Assembly (NCBI RefSeq): GCF_014199295.1
Contig: NZ_JACIJH010000007.1
Location: 1-64,000 of the forward strand
DNA: 64,000 bases
Reading direction: 5' to 3'
DNA from: Sphingopyxis panaciterrulae
GTDB lineage: Bacteria > Pseudomonadota > Alphaproteobacteria > Sphingomonadales > Sphingomonadaceae
The notes beneath the pieces were generated by a model. The model made no database searches and had not been told where the DNA came from. It was given only the letters and a program-made list of their open reading frames with translations. Shown in pieces: positions 35,631 through 45,150 of this stretch (positions are counted from its first letter, which is position 1; each line of letters opens with the position of its first letter). Position numbers and translations under genes: made by a program.

Positions 35631-35660
35631 TTGAAAACCTACTAGCTTGATAGAGATAAT
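35631..35660 (+). promoter_or_regulatory. Predicted promoter and Rrf2-type site of the cysPTWA operon
   Basis: TTGAAA (35631-35636) and GATAAT (35655-35660) are 18 nt apart. The Rrf2-like motif CCTACTAGCTTGATAG (35638-35653) fills the spacer, a classic repressor position. The same motif class occurs before rrf2. Confidence 0.6.
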
Positions 35661-35674
35661 AGGGGAACGACAAC

Positions 35675-35690
35675 CCGGCCCGAAGGCCGG
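35675..35690 (+). other. GC hairpin in the cysP leader
   Basis: The sequence CCGGCC-CGAA-GGCCGG forms a perfect 6-bp stem with a four-base loop. It ends 2 nt before the AAGGAG ribosome-binding site of cysP. It could stabilise the mRNA 5' end or tune translation. It is too small to be a riboswitch. Confidence 0.5.
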
Positions 35691-35705
35691 CTAAGGAGTT
35701 CGCCC

Positions 35706-36737
35706 ATGACCCAGCGCCGAAACGCCGCCATCGCGGCCCTCTCGCTCGCTTTTACTGCCCTTGCCGGCTGTTCGGCGGACGGAGATTCGAAGGGAGCGAC
35801 CGTCGAACTGCTCAACGTCTCCTATGACCCGACGCGCGAGCTTTATACCGCGATCAACCCGAAATTTGCCGCCAAATGGAAAGCGGAGACGGGGCAGACG
35901 GTCAGGATCACGATGAGCCACGGCGGATCGGGCAAGCAGGCGAGGGCGGTGATCGACGGTCTTGACGCCGATGTCGCGACGCTCGCGCTCGCCTATGACG
36001 TCGACGAGATCGCGGCGCGCTCCGATGCGCTGACGACGCCCTGGCAGACGCGGCTCGCCAACAACAGCGCGCCCTATACCTCGACGATCGTCTTTCTCGT
36101 GCGCAGCGGCAATCCGAAGGGAATCCGGGACTGGGGCGACCTGGTGAAGCCGGGGGTGCAGGTCATCACCCCCAATCCCAAGACGAGCGGCGGCGCGCGC
36201 TGGAACTTCCTCGCCGCCTGGGCCTATGGCCGTCAGGCGTCGGGCAGCGATGCGGGCGCCGAGGATTATGTGCAGCGGTTGTTCGCCCACGTGCCGGTGC
36301 TCGACAGCGGCGCGCGCGGCGCGACGACCACCTTCGTCGAGCGCGGCATCGGCGACGTGCTGCTCGCCTGGGAGAATGAGGCCTTTCTCGCGCAGAAGGA
36401 GCTGGGGAAGGGCAGGTTCGACATCGTCGTCCCGTCGATCTCGATTCTTGCCGAGCCGACGGTCGCGGTGCTCGACGGCAATGCGAAGCGCCACGGCACG
36501 ACCGAGGTGGCCGAGGCCTATCTCAAATATCTCTACACGCCCGAGGCGCAGGACATCATCGGGCGGAATCATTACCGCCCCAACAATCCCGCGGCGGCGG
36601 CGAAATATGCCACGCAGTTTCCCCAACTGAAGCTGGTGACCATCGACGAGGATTTCGGCGGCTGGCAGGCGGCGCAGAAGCGCTTCTTCGCCGACGGCGG
36701 GATATTCGACCGCATCTTCGCGAAAACGAAGCGATAA
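35706..36737 (+). CDS. cysP: Sulfate ABC transporter, substrate-binding lipoprotein
   Basis: This is a 343-residue periplasmic binding protein of the Sbp/CysP family with a lipoprotein leader (LAGC, Cys22). Family marks include [61 protein letters not shown] and [13 protein letters not shown]. It binds sulfate or thiosulfate and hands it to CysT/CysW. The start has AAGGAG at 35693-35698. It heads a tight operon with cysT, cysW, cysA and a YezD-family gene, behind a promoter with an Rrf2-type site. The gene could equally be called sbp. Confidence 0.93.
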   Translation: MTQRRNAAIAALSLAFTALAGCSADGDSKGATVELLNVSYDPTRELYTAINPKFAAKWKAETGQTVRITMSHGGSGKQARAVIDGLDADVATLALAYDVDEIAARSDALTTPWQTRLANNSAPYTSTIVFLVRSGNPKGIRDWGDLVKPGVQVITPNPKTSGGARWNFLAAWAYGRQASGSDAGAEDYVQRLFAHVPVLDSGARGATTTFVERGIGDVLLAWENEAFLAQKELGKGRFDIVVPSISILAEPTVAVLDGNAKRHGTTEVAEAYLKYLYTPEAQDIIGRNHYRPNNPAAAAKYATQFPQLKLVTIDEDFGGWQAAQKRFFADGGIFDRIFAKTKR

Positions 36738-36742
36738 CGCGG

Positions 36743-37627
36743 ATGGCCACGCGCGCCCCCGGCAGACCACTGCATGGGCCCGATCCCGCCACCCCCGACC
36801 GAAGCGTCGGGGCGGCATCGGTCATCCCCGGTTTCGGCCTGACGATGGGGCTGACGATCGCCTGGCTGTCGCTGATCGTACTTATCCCGCTGAGCAGCAT
36901 CTTCCTGCGCGCCGCCGGCATGGGGTGGGCCGATTTCGTCGCTGCCGGTTTCTCGCCGCGCGCCATCGCGGCCTATAAGGTCAGCTTCGGCACGGCGCTG
37001 ATCGCCGCGCTCGTCAATGCGCTGTTCGGCCTGCTCACCGCCTGGGTGCTGGTGCGTTATGATTTTCCGGGGCGCCGCATCGTCGGGGCGCTGGTCGATC
37101 TGCCTTTCGCGCTGCCGGCCGCGGTCGCGGGCATCGCGCTCACCGCCATCTATGCCGGCAACGGCTGGGTCGGGCAATATCTCGAGCCGCTGGGGTTCAA
37201 GGTCGCCTATACCCCGGTCGGCATCACCGTCGCGCTGATCTTCATCGGCCTGCCGTTCGTCGTCCGCTCGGTCGAGCCGGTGCTCGCCGACCTGAGCGCC
37301 GAGGTCGAGGAAGCGGCGCTGTCGCTCGGGGCGCGGCCGTGGCAGGTCTTCGCGCGGGTCATCCTGCCGGCGATCCTGCCCGCGCTGCTCACCGGCTTCG
37401 CGCTCGCCTTCGCGCGCGGGGTCGGCGAATATGGCTCGGTGATCTTCATCGCGGGCAACATGCCCTTTACGTCGGAGATCGCGCCGCTGCTGATCGTCAC
37501 CCAGCTCGAACAATATGATTATGCCGCGGCGACGGCGATCGCGGCGGTGATGCTGATCGCCTCCTTCGCGCTGCTGCTGGCGATCAACCTGGTTCAGGCG
37601 TGGAGCCGGCGGCGGGTGGACGGATGA
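36743..37627 (+). CDS. cysT: Sulfate ABC transporter permease CysT (CysU)
   Basis: This is a 294-residue inner-membrane permease with about six helices. It has the ABC-binding EAA loop [20 protein letters not shown] and the CysT-type segment [16 protein letters not shown]. It begins 5 bp after cysP stops. The proline-rich first 25 residues are longer than in E. coli CysU, so a somewhat later start is possible. It pairs with CysW in the membrane. Confidence 0.93.
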   Translation: MATRAPGRPLHGPDPATPDRSVGAASVIPGFGLTMGLTIAWLSLIVLIPLSSIFLRAAGMGWADFVAAGFSPRAIAAYKVSFGTALIAALVNALFGLLTAWVLVRYDFPGRRIVGALVDLPFALPAAVAGIALTAIYAGNGWVGQYLEPLGFKVAYTPVGITVALIFIGLPFVVRSVEPVLADLSAEVEEAALSLGARPWQVFARVILPAILPALLTGFALAFARGVGEYGSVIFIAGNMPFTSEIAPLLIVTQLEQYDYAAATAIAAVMLIASFALLLAINLVQAWSRRRVDG

Positions 37628-38460
37628 CGGCCCGTCCCGCAACCTCCGGCGCCGCCCGCTTCGCGCTGATCGCGCTGGCCATCGGCTTTCTCGCGCTTTT
37701 CCTGCTGCTGCCGCTGGTCGCCGTGTTCGCTGAGGCACTGGCCAAAGGCTTCGGTGCCTATGCCGCCGCGATCGCCGAGCCCGACGCGCTGGCGGCGATC
37801 CGGCTGACGCTGCTCGTCGCGGCGATCGCGGTGCCGCTCAACATCGTCTTCGGCATCGCCGCCGCCTGGGCGATCGCCAAGTTCGACTTTCCGGGAAAGA
37901 CTGTCCTGACCAGCTTCATCGACCTGCCCTTTTCGGTGTCGCCGGTGGTCGCGGGGCTGATCTATGTCTTGCTGTTCGGGGCGCACGGCTGGTTCGGACC
38001 ATGGCTGCGCGTGCACGATATCCAGATCATCTTCGCGGTGCCGGGGATCGTGCTGGCGACCGTCTTCGTCACCTTTCCCTTCGTCGCGCGCGAGTTGATC
38101 CCGCTGATGAGCGAGCAGGGACGCGATGACGAGGAGGCGGCGCTGTCGCTCGGCGCCTCGGGCTTCCAGACCTTTTGGCGCGTCACCCTGCCCAATATCC
38201 GCTGGGGGCTGCTCTATGGCGTGCTGCTCTGCAATGCGCGCGCGATGGGGGAGTTCGGCGCAGTGTCGGTCGTTTCCGGCCATTTGCGCGGACAGACCAA
38301 CACCATGCCGCTGCATGTCGAGATCCTCTACAATGAATATAATTTCGTCGCCGCCTTCGCGGTCGCGTCGCTGCTCGCACTCCTTGCGCTGGTGACGCTC
38401 ATTCTCAAATCCATCGTCGAATGGCGTTTCGACTATCAGCGCGGGGGCGCGGGACATTGA
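37624..38460 (+). CDS. cysW: Sulfate ABC transporter permease CysW
   Basis: This is a 278-residue inner-membrane permease with the EAA loop [20 protein letters not shown] and the CysW mark [19 protein letters not shown]. The ATG at 37624 overlaps the cysT stop (ATGA), so the two are coupled. An in-frame ATG at 37600 would lie inside cysT. Confidence 0.93.
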   Translation: MTARPATSGAARFALIALAIGFLALFLLLPLVAVFAEALAKGFGAYAAAIAEPDALAAIRLTLLVAAIAVPLNIVFGIAAAWAIAKFDFPGKTVLTSFIDLPFSVSPVVAGLIYVLLFGAHGWFGPWLRVHDIQIIFAVPGIVLATVFVTFPFVARELIPLMSEQGRDDEEAALSLGASGFQTFWRVTLPNIRWGLLYGVLLCNARAMGEFGAVSVVSGHLRGQTNTMPLHVEILYNEYNFVAAFAVASLLALLALVTLILKSIVEWRFDYQRGGAGH

Positions 38461-39506
38461 TAACGGTAAACGGCCTGTCGAAGCGCTTCGGCGCCTTTCC
38501 CGCGCTGAAGGGCATCGACCTCGACGTGCGCGACGGCGAATTTCTCGCGCTGCTCGGCCCGTCGGGGTCGGGCAAGACGACGCTGCTGCGCATCATCGCG
38601 GGGCTGGAATTTCCCGACGCCGGCCGCGTCGAATTCAACGGCGAGGACGTCACCGGCCTCAAGGTCGCCGACCGCAAGGTGGGCTTCGTCTTTCAGCATT
38701 ATGCGCTGTTCAAGCATATGACGGTCGCCGATAACGTCGCCTTCGGCCTCAGCGTGCGCCGTCGCGGGCAGCGGCCGCCCAAAGCGCAGATTCGCGCGCG
38801 CGCCGAGGAGTTGCTGGAATTGGTCCAGCTCGGCGGCCTCGGCCATCGCTATCCGGCGCAGCTTTCGGGCGGGCAGCGGCAGCGCGTCGCGCTCGCCCGT
38901 GCGCTGGCGGTCGAGCCGCAACTACTACTTCTCGATGAACCTTTCGGCGCGCTCGACGCCAAGGTGCGCAAGGATCTGCGCCGCTGGCTGCGCCAGCTTC
39001 ACGGCCGCATGGGGCTGACCTCGATCTTCGTGACCCACGACCAGGAGGAGGCGCTCGAGCTTGCCGACCGCGTCGTCGTGATGGACCGGGGCGCGATCGA
39101 GCAGGTCGGCACGCCCGAGGCGATCTACATGGCGCCCGAAAGCGCCTTCGTGTCGGATTTCGTCGGCGAATCGAACAGCCTGCCGGTCACCGTCACGGGC
39201 GGCCGCGCCCATCTGTTCGATCGCCCTATCGACGTCGCGCTGAACGGCGCCATCGACGGCGCGGCGCGGCTTGCCTTCCGCCCGCACGACGTGTCGGTCT
39301 GCGGCGAGCGGGTGGGCTGTCTGCCGTTGCTGGTGACCGGCGTCTATCGCAGCGGCGGCGAATGGCGGATCGAGGGCGAGGTGGCGGGGATCGACCGGAC
39401 GATCGAGATCGACGTCAGCGCCGCGCACCCCGCCCCCGATATCGGCACCCGCCTCGGCGTGCGGATCGAGCGCGCCAGATTGTTCCAGACAGGAGAGCAG
39501 CCATGA
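38457..39506 (+). CDS. cysA: Sulfate ABC transporter ATP-binding protein
   Basis: This ATPase has about 349 residues. The Walker A motif GPSGSGKT is at 34-41, Q-loop Gln80, signature LSGGQ at 136-140, Walker B LLLLDEP with Asp160/Glu161, and H-loop His194. A C-terminal TOBE-like domain follows, with [10 protein letters not shown]. The start is taken as TTG at 38457, overlapping the cysW stop as TTGA, because [12 protein letters not shown] then aligns with the family N-terminus. An ATG at 38421 is in frame but would add unrelated residues inside cysW. It powers sulfate import with CysT/CysW/CysP. Confidence 0.92.
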   Translation: MITVNGLSKRFGAFPALKGIDLDVRDGEFLALLGPSGSGKTTLLRIIAGLEFPDAGRVEFNGEDVTGLKVADRKVGFVFQHYALFKHMTVADNVAFGLSVRRRGQRPPKAQIRARAEELLELVQLGGLGHRYPAQLSGGQRQRVALARALAVEPQLLLLDEPFGALDAKVRKDLRRWLRQLHGRMGLTSIFVTHDQEEALELADRVVVMDRGAIEQVGTPEAIYMAPESAFVSDFVGESNSLPVTVTGGRAHLFDRPIDVALNGAIDGAARLAFRPHDVSVCGERVGCLPLLVTGVYRSGGEWRIEGEVAGIDRTIEIDVSAAHPAPDIGTRLGVRIERARLFQTGEQP

Positions 39507-39685
39507 CGAACGATGATGTCATCGCCGACGTGCCGACCGAAAAGCGCCGGCAGATCGAGGAAAGTCTCGCGAAGATTCGCGAGGGGCTGTTGGGCCTCAG
39601 CTTCGGGTCGGTGGTGGTCACCGTCCACAATGATCGCGTGGTCCAGATCGAGGTCACCGAAAAGACGCGACTGCGGTCGACCTAG
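39503..39685 (+). CDS. yezD: YezD-family (DUF2292) small protein
   Basis: This is a 60-residue protein beginning [10 protein letters not shown], with the family core [20 protein letters not shown] and [14 protein letters not shown]. Its ATG overlaps the cysA stop (ATGA) behind GGAGAG, making it the last gene of the sulfate operon. YezD proteins are found next to sulfur and cysteine genes in other bacteria. Their biochemical role is not established. The length and all core residues are normal for the family. Confidence 0.85.
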   Translation: MTNDDVIADVPTEKRRQIEESLAKIREGLLGLSFGSVVVTVHNDRVVQIEVTEKTRLRST

Positions 39686-39712
39686 AGTGTCGCGCCGGCC
39701 TTCGCTCCCACG

Positions 39713-39747
39713 AAAAAGGGCGGCGATCCTTACCGGATGCCGCCCTT
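39713..39747. terminator. Bidirectional terminator between the sulfate operon and rplQ
   Basis: AAGGGCGGC (39716-39724) pairs with GCCGCCCTT (39739-39747), with extra inner pairing ATCC/GGAT. A five-A run lies on the left flank, which is a T run for minus-strand transcripts ending rplQ. On the right a short T-rich stretch follows for the plus strand. It separates convergent operons. Confidence 0.75.
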
Positions 39748-39770
39748 GATTTCGTCTTGCCGACAGCGCC

Positions 39771-40190
39771 TCAGGCGTCTTCCAGTTCCTCGTCGGTCAT
39801 CACCGGGCCTGAATCCTGACCCTTGGCGTCGATGTCGCGGTCGACGAATTCGATGATCGCGATCGGCGCCGCGTCCGAGGCGCGGATGCCCGCCTTGATG
39901 ACGCGGGTGTAGCCGCCATTGCGGTCCTTGTAGCGCTCGGCGAGCACGTCGAACAGCTTGACGAGCTGCGCGTCATCCATCAGCCGGCTCTGCGCGAGGC
40001 GGCGGTTGGCGAGGCCGCCGCGCTTGGCGAGCGTGACCAGCTTTTCGACATAGGGCCGCAGTTCCTTCGCCTTGGCGACGGTCGTCGTGATCTGCTCATG
40101 CTTGATGAGCGAGGCCGACATGTTGCGGAACATCGCGGTGCGATGCGCGCTGGTACGCTGCAGCTTCCGGCCACCCGATTTATGACGCAT
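39771..40190 (-). CDS. rplQ: 50S ribosomal protein L17
   Basis: This is a 139-residue L17, recognised from [41 protein letters not shown] and [13 protein letters not shown]. It has a short acidic tail typical of alphaproteobacteria. It is the last gene of the alpha-type ribosomal operon here and would normally be cotranscribed with rpoA. A 238-bp spacer containing a palindromic element separates the two. The ribosome-binding site is AAGGAA. Confidence 0.97.
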   Translation of the reverse strand: MRHKSGGRKLQRTSAHRTAMFRNMSASLIKHEQITTTVAKAKELRPYVEKLVTLAKRGGLANRRLAQSRLMDDAQLVKLFDVLAERYKDRNGGYTRVIKAGIRASDAAPIAIIEFVDRDIDAKGQDSGPVMTDEELEDA

Positions 40191-40271
40191 GTTCGTTTCC
40201 TTCGTTCGTTAAGGGCCCGTGTGAGGTAGCCCAGACCAGGCCCGCTTCAGGGGGAGCCCTTTGCCCGTTCC

Positions 40272-40426
40272 GCCCTCTCCCCTTCAGGGGAGAGGATATG
40301 AAGGCTTGGCAACTTGTTGCCTAGCCGGAGTTGGTGGAGAGGGGGAAGCGGTCTTCCCCTCTCCAAGCTTCGCTAGCTCCTTGCAGGAGCAAGCTGGGCT
40401 ATCCTCTCCCCTGAAGGGGAGAGGGC
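40272..40426. repeat. MITE/REP-like palindromic element between rpoA and rplQ
   Basis: A 155-bp element is bounded by perfect 27-bp inverted ends (40272-40298 and 40400-40426). Each end is itself a near-perfect hairpin of CCTCTCCCCT and AGGGGAGAGG. A further inner inverted repeat (GGAGAGGGG and CCCCTCTCC) lies near 40336-40364. There is no coding capacity. It ends 2 bp from the rpoA stop codon and lies in the cotranscript, where it would form strong RNA hairpins. Confidence 0.8.
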
Positions 40427-40428
40427 TT

Positions 40429-41487
40429 TCAGCCCAGCAGTTCCTGTTCGAGCTTCTTGGCCATTTCCTCGATATTCTCCGGCGGCCAGCCGGGGATGTC
40501 CATGCCGAGGCGCAGGCCCATCGACGACAGCACTTCCTTGATTTCGTTCAGCGACTTGCGGCCGAAGTTCGGGGTGCGGAGCATCTCGGCCTCGGTCTTC
40601 TGGACCAGATCGCCGATGTAGATGATGTTGTCGTTCTTGAGGCAGTTCGCCGAGCGGACCGACAGTTCGAGCTCGTCGACCTTCTTGAGAAGGAAGCGGT
40701 TGAGCTGATTGACGTCCGATTCCTCGCTCGCCGCCGACGGAGCCGCCATGCCGATCAGGCCGCTGTCGTTCATCGCCTCTTCGAAGTGGACGAAGACCTG
40801 GAGCTGGTCCTGAAGGATGCGCGCGGCATAGGCGACGGCGTCCTCGGGGGTCACGGTGCCGTCGGTCTCGACCGTCAGGCTGAGCTTGTCATAGTCGAGT
40901 TCCTGCCCGATGCGGGCATTGTCGACCTTGTAGGCGACCTGGCGCACCGGCGAATAGAGCGAGTCGACCGGGATCAGGCCGATCGGCGCGTCGGCAGGGC
41001 GGTTGGCGGTGGCGGGGACATAGCCCTTGCCGGTGTCGGCGACGAGTTCCATGTTCAGCGTCGCGCCATCGTCGAGATGACAGATGACCAGTGCCGGGTT
41101 CATGACCTTGATGTCGCCCGAGACCATGATGTCGCCGGCGGTGACGGTCGCGGGACCGGTCGCCGAAAGCTGAAGCCGCTTCGGGCCTTCGCCTTCCATC
41201 TTGAGCGCGATCTGCTTGATGTTGAGGACGATGTCGGTCACGTCCTCGCGCACGCCGGCGAGGCTGGAGAATTCGTGGAGGACATTCTCGATCTTGATCG
41301 AGGTGATCGCCGCACCCTGGAGCGACGAGAGCAGCACGCGGCGCAGCGCGTTGCCCAGCGTCAGGCCGAAACCGCGCTCGAGCGGTTCGGCGACGAAGGT
41401 CGCCTTGCGCTTGCCGTCGCTGCCGGCCTTGATTTCCAGGTTGCTGGGCTTTTTCAATTCCTGCCAGTTCCGGATATTGACAGTCAT
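40429..41487 (-). CDS. rpoA: DNA-directed RNA polymerase subunit alpha
   Basis: This is a 352-residue alpha subunit. The N-terminal assembly domain has [23 protein letters not shown]. The C-terminal domain binds UP elements and activators ([48 protein letters not shown]). The start at 41487 follows AAGGGAAG and gives the standard [15 protein letters not shown]-terminus; the frame is open further upstream without support. It is part of the rpsM-rpsK-rpoA-rplQ operon. Confidence 0.98.
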   Translation of the reverse strand: MTVNIRNWQELKKPSNLEIKAGSDGKRKATFVAEPLERGFGLTLGNALRRVLLSSLQGAAITSIKIENVLHEFSSLAGVREDVTDIVLNIKQIALKMEGEGPKRLQLSATGPATVTAGDIMVSGDIKVMNPALVICHLDDGATLNMELVADTGKGYVPATANRPADAPIGLIPVDSLYSPVRQVAYKVDNARIGQELDYDKLSLTVETDGTVTPEDAVAYAARILQDQLQVFVHFEEAMNDSGLIGMAAPSAASEESDVNQLNRFLLKKVDELELSVRSANCLKNDNIIYIGDLVQKTEAEMLRTPNFGRKSLNEIKEVLSSMGLRLGMDIPGWPPENIEEMAKKLEQELLG

Positions 41488-41596
41488 GGACTTCCCTTTG
41501 CTTTTGGCGGGACGGGCGGGGGCGGGGTCCGGCCGGTCCGGCGTTAGGAGATGGTCGGGCGACGCCTCCGCGGCAGGGCGCGCCCCGAAGCGGGCG

Positions 41597-41986
41597 TCAG
41601 ACGCGGCGGCGCTTGGCCGGGCGGACACCATTGTGCGGGATCGGCGTCACGTCGCGGATCGACGTGATGTGGAACCCGACCGCCTGCAGCGCGCGCAGCG
41701 CCGATTCACGGCCGGCGCCGGGGCCCTTGACCTCGACCTCGAGGGTGCGGACGCCATGCTCAGCGGCTTTCTTGCCGGCGTCTTCGGCACAGACCTGCGC
41801 GGCATAGGGGGTCGACTTGCGGCTGCCCTTGAAGCCCATCATGCCGGCGCTCGACCAGGCGATGGCGTTGCCCTGCGCGTCGGTGATGGTGATCATCGTG
41901 TTGTTGAAGGTCGCGTTGACGTGGGCGACGCCCGACGAGATATTCTTGCGTTCGCGCCGACGGAGGCGCTGCGGTTCACGAGCCAT
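41597..41986 (-). CDS. rpsK: 30S ribosomal protein S11
   Basis: This is a 129-residue S11 with [33 protein letters not shown] and the C-terminal [16 protein letters not shown]. Its length and motifs are complete. It lies 102 bp downstream of rpsM and 109 bp upstream of rpoA, slightly wider spacing than in many operons. Confidence 0.98.
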   Translation of the reverse strand: MAREPQRLRRRERKNISSGVAHVNATFNNTMITITDAQGNAIAWSSAGMMGFKGSRKSTPYAAQVCAEDAGKKAAEHGVRTLEVEVKGPGAGRESALRALQAVGFHITSIRDVTPIPHNGVRPAKRRRV

Positions 41987-42088
41987 GATGCTATCCTAAC
42001 CTAAATCCTGAAAGCTGGCCGGCGGCGATGATGATGGGCGCGCCGGCAGCGAAACAAGGAAGCGCGCCCCGGAGGACGCGCTCGAACC

Positions 42089-42457
42089 TTACTTCTTCTT
42101 GCCGGCGATCGGCTTCGCCTTGCCCTTGCGGGTGCGCGCATTGGTGTGCGTGCGCTGGCCGCGGACGGGAAGGCCTTTGCGATGGCGCAGGCCGCGATAG
42201 CAGGCGAGGTCCATCAACCGCTTGATGTTCATCGCCGTGTTGCGGCGCAGGTCGCCCTCGACCGTGTGGTCGGCGTCGAGCGTTTCGCGAATCTGCAGGA
42301 TTTCGGCGTCCGAAAGATCCTGGATGCGGCGGCTGTGGTCGATGCCCAGCTTGTCGGCGATGTCGACGGCGGTCTTGCGGCCGATGCCGTGGATGTAGGT
42401 GAGCGCGATGATCACGCGCTTGTTGGTGGGCAGGTTGACGCCCGCGATACGTGCCAT
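42089..42457 (-). CDS. rpsM: 30S ribosomal protein S13
   Basis: This is a 122-residue S13 starting [15 protein letters not shown], with [16 protein letters not shown] and a basic tail ending [15 protein letters not shown]. The start at 42457 follows GGAG. It is the first gene of the operon in this window: the gene upstream is not adk or secY, the usual neighbours, but a phosphatase. Confidence 0.98.
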   Translation of the reverse strand: MARIAGVNLPTNKRVIIALTYIHGIGRKTAVDIADKLGIDHSRRIQDLSDAEILQIRETLDADHTVEGDLRRNTAMNIKRLMDLACYRGLRHRKGLPVRGQRTHTNARTRKGKAKPIAGKKK

Positions 42458-42784
42458 GTGATTCTTTCTCCTGCTCCACAGGGCCGCTGGCAAACGAACC
42501 CTATCTCAAAGCGTCTGTTTTCCAACGCAAAAAACGGACCACGAATACGCTTGCCGCGATTCGCCGTCCGGTCAGCCTGTCGGAATGGGGTGCAGCTAAG
42601 GAGAGTCGCGCCGAATGTCAAGCGATCCGCCGGCTTTTGCGGCGGGTCGAAGGGGGCGGGCGGCCGTTAAGGCGACAAAGGAGGGCCGTTCGGTCCGCAG
42701 CCGTCGCCTTTGGCACTCCAAGCGGATTATGGGAGCGCGCGATTTCAACGCTGGCACGGTCGGATCATTCAGGGAAGCGGAATC
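42458..42784 (-). other. Leader and promoter region of rpsM operon, no gene seen
   Basis: This 327-bp stretch has no convincing coding frame. It holds a strong predicted promoter at 42593-42621 and a leader of about 130 nt before rpsM, with room for ribosomal-protein feedback control. No specific structure was recognised. Confidence 0.5.
42593..42621 (-). promoter_or_regulatory. Predicted sigma-70 promoter of the rpsM operon
   Basis: On the minus strand a perfect TTGACA (42621-42616) is followed after 17 nt by TAGCTG (42598-42593). This is the best -35 consensus in the window, fitting a highly expressed ribosomal operon that has its own promoter. Confidence 0.65.
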
Positions 42785-43570
42785 TCACGAGGCCAGCGCC
42801 ACCGCGCGGTCGTGGAGGCGGGCGACGACGGCGGCGTGGATGCCGGGGGCGCAGGCGATGACACCGAAGGCCTGGGCGCGCGGCGTGTTGAAGGCGAGCG
42901 GCGCGCCGAACGCGTCGGTGACGGTTGCGCCGGCCTCGGCCGCGATCAGCGCCGCGGCGGCGACGTCCCACTCAAAGCCCCAGCGCAGCGTCGCGACCAG
43001 ATCGGCGCGGTCGTCGGCGACGAGCGCGATGCGCAGCGCGATGCTGTTGGGCTTGGTCACCATCACCAGGTCGCGGTCGATCCGCGGCAGGCTGTCGGCG
43101 GGGACGCGCGCGCCGTCGAAGCGCGTGCGGCGGCTCGCGCGCAATGCCTCGCCATTGAGCGTCGCGCCCCGGCCGCGCTGCGCGACCCACAGCTCGTCGA
43201 GCGCGGGGGCATAGAGGACGCCGAGTTCGGGCGCGCCGTCGACGACGAGCGCCACCGACACCGCCCAGCCGGGCCGGCCGCGGATGAAGTCGCGCGTGCC
43301 GTCGATCGGATCGACGCACCACATGGCGCGGCGGCTCAGGCGATCGGCATTGTCGGCGGTCTCTTCCGACAGCCATCCCGCTTCGGGCACCATCGCGCCG
43401 AGCACCGCCTTCAGGCGCGCATCGACCGCAAGATCGACGTCGCTGACCGGATTGTCGTGCGACTTGTGCCAGACGTCGATCGCCTGCCCCTCGCCGCGCC
43501 AGCGCGCCATCGCCATGTCCCCCACCTCGCGCGTCGCGGCGATCACCGCTTCGAGGTTCCGGGCCGGCAC
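42785..43570 (-). CDS. Inositol-monophosphatase-family phosphatase (CysQ/SuhB-like)
   Basis: This is a 261-residue Mg-dependent, Li-sensitive-type phosphatase. Metal-binding marks are SEET near 68-71, WCVDPIDGTRDF with Asp87 and Asp90, and WDVAAAALIAAEAG near 205. The family includes CysQ (3'-phosphoadenosine 5'-phosphate recycling in sulfate assimilation), SuhB and histidinol phosphatases; sequence alone does not settle which. The start is GTG at 43570 behind AAGG, 12 bp after pmbA stops, so the two genes are probably cotranscribed. The nearby sulfate genes favour a CysQ-type role, but that is inference. Confidence 0.88.
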   Translation of the reverse strand: MPARNLEAVIAATREVGDMAMARWRGEGQAIDVWHKSHDNPVSDVDLAVDARLKAVLGAMVPEAGWLSEETADNADRLSRRAMWCVDPIDGTRDFIRGRPGWAVSVALVVDGAPELGVLYAPALDELWVAQRGRGATLNGEALRASRRTRFDGARVPADSLPRIDRDLVMVTKPNSIALRIALVADDRADLVATLRWGFEWDVAAAALIAAEAGATVTDAFGAPLAFNTPRAQAFGVIACAPGIHAAVVARLHDRAVALAS

Positions 43571-43581
43571 GATTCCGGCCC

Positions 43582-44925
43582 TTAGCTGCTCGCGACGGTC
43601 ATGCCGTCGATGCGCAGGGTCGGGACGTTGATGCCATGCCGAAATTCGAGGTCGTCGGCGGGCATGAGGGCGCGGAACATGGCGATCAGATTGCCGGCGA
43701 CGGTGAATTCGGCGACCGGCTCGGCGAGTTGGCCGTCGCGGATCATGAAGCCCGAGGCGCCGCGGCTATAGTCGCCGGTCACCGGGTTGACGCCTTGGCC
43801 GATCAACTCGGTGATGTAGATGCCGGTTCCGATATCGGCCATCAGCGCCGCCGGCGTCGCGGTACCGGGCGCGAGGTGAAGGTTGCTCGCGCTGACGCCT
43901 GAGGCGCCGCCGCCGCGGCTGGCATGACCGGTCGGCGTCAGGCCGAGCTGGCGCGCCGAGGCGGTGTCGAGCAGCCAGCCCGTCAGCCGGCCCCCCGCCA
44001 CGATGTCGCGTGCTGCGGTCGGCAGGCCTTCGCCGTCGAAGGCCCGGCTGCGCAGGCCGCGCGGGCGGTACGGTTCGTCGCGGATCAGGATGGTACTGTC
44101 GAAGAGCTGTTCTTCTTCCTTGCCGAGCAAGAAGCTGGTTCGCCGCGCTATCGCGGGGCCGCCGATCGCGCCGAGCAGGTGACCGAGCAGGCTGGAACCG
44201 ACGCGCGGGTCGAAGACGAGGGGCAGCTTGCCGACCGGCGCCTTGCCGGGGGCGAGGCGTTTGACCGCACGGGCGCCGGCGCGCGTGCCGATGGCCTGAG
44301 CGCTTTCGAGGTCGGGCCGGTGATGCGCGCTGTGCCAGGCATAGTCGCGCTGCATGCCAGCGCCTTCGCCGGCGATCACGCTCGCCGACAGGCTGTGGCC
44401 GCTCGATCCATAGCCACCGGCGAAGCCGTGGCTGGTGGCGAGGGCGAAACGGGTACGGCTATGGCTCGCGGTGCCGCCTTCGCTGTTGGTGACGCCCGCG
44501 ACGCCGCGCGCTGCATCCTCGGCCGCCAGCGCGGCGGCGCGCAATGCTTCGGGGTCGGCTTCGCTGCCGTCGTCGAGGTCGAGGTCGGGCACCGGGCCGC
44601 GGAACAGCAGCTCTTCGGGCGCGAGGCCGGCATAAGGGTCCTCGGGCGCCTCGCGCGCCATCGCGACGCAGCGCGCGACCAGCTTCGCCAGTTCGCCCGC
44701 GTCCATGTCGGCGGTCGAGACGCTCGCGCTGCGCTGTCCGACGAAGACGCGCAAGGCGATATCCTGGCCTTCGGATCGTTCGACATCCTCGAGCGCGCCA
44801 AGGCGCATCGCGACGGAGGTCGAGGCGCTGCAATAATAGAGGGCGTCGGCGGCGTCGGCGCCCGCCTTGGTCGCGGCGGCGCACAGCATCTGCGCTCGGT
44901 CGAGAGCTTCGGAAACGGTCAGCAT
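43582..44925 (-). CDS. pmbA: TldE/PmbA metalloprotease-family protein
   Basis: This is a 447-residue TldD/TldE-family protein. It has the N-terminal repeat region ADAADALYYCSASTSVAMRLG and the central PLVFDPRVGSSLLGHLLGAIGGPAIARRTSFL. The C-terminal GINPVTGDYSRGASGF-type motif reads GVNPVTGDYSRGASGFMIRDGQL here. TldE partners with TldD in processing peptides such as microcin precursors and in CcdA degradation; TldE itself lacks the zinc site. No tldD is adjacent. No clear ribosome-binding site was seen. Confidence 0.93.
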   Translation of the reverse strand: MLTVSEALDRAQMLCAAATKAGADAADALYYCSASTSVAMRLGALEDVERSEGQDIALRVFVGQRSASVSTADMDAGELAKLVARCVAMAREAPEDPYAGLAPEELLFRGPVPDLDLDDGSEADPEALRAAALAAEDAARGVAGVTNSEGGTASHSRTRFALATSHGFAGGYGSSGHSLSASVIAGEGAGMQRDYAWHSAHHRPDLESAQAIGTRAGARAVKRLAPGKAPVGKLPLVFDPRVGSSLLGHLLGAIGGPAIARRTSFLLGKEEEQLFDSTILIRDEPYRPRGLRSRAFDGEGLPTAARDIVAGGRLTGWLLDTASARQLGLTPTGHASRGGGASGVSASNLHLAPGTATPAALMADIGTGIYITELIGQGVNPVTGDYSRGASGFMIRDGQLAEPVAEFTVAGNLIAMFRALMPADDLEFRHGINVPTLRIDGMTVASS

Positions 44926-45150
44926 CGCCGCGCCCTATACCGGGCGGGGCAAGCCGTCAAAATCTTATGATTGGCAGATGGTAACGCCGTCTGGATTTGG
45001 AAGGGACCATTCCCTGTATCGTCGCTCCGGATCAAGCCCGGGGTGACGAAGAAAGTAAAATCACGCTCCAGCTTTCAAACGGAGTCGCCACCGAGCGCCA
45101 GGAAGGTTTGACCTCGGCGAAAAGGATCGGCTTTGATCGGAAGCTGGGGA

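Noticed and set aside
45015..45050. Sequence CCGGATCAAGCCCGG near 45028, resembling another common sphingomonad intergenic repeat
   Set aside because: Only one short, imperfect copy is visible here, so repeat status cannot be supported from this window.
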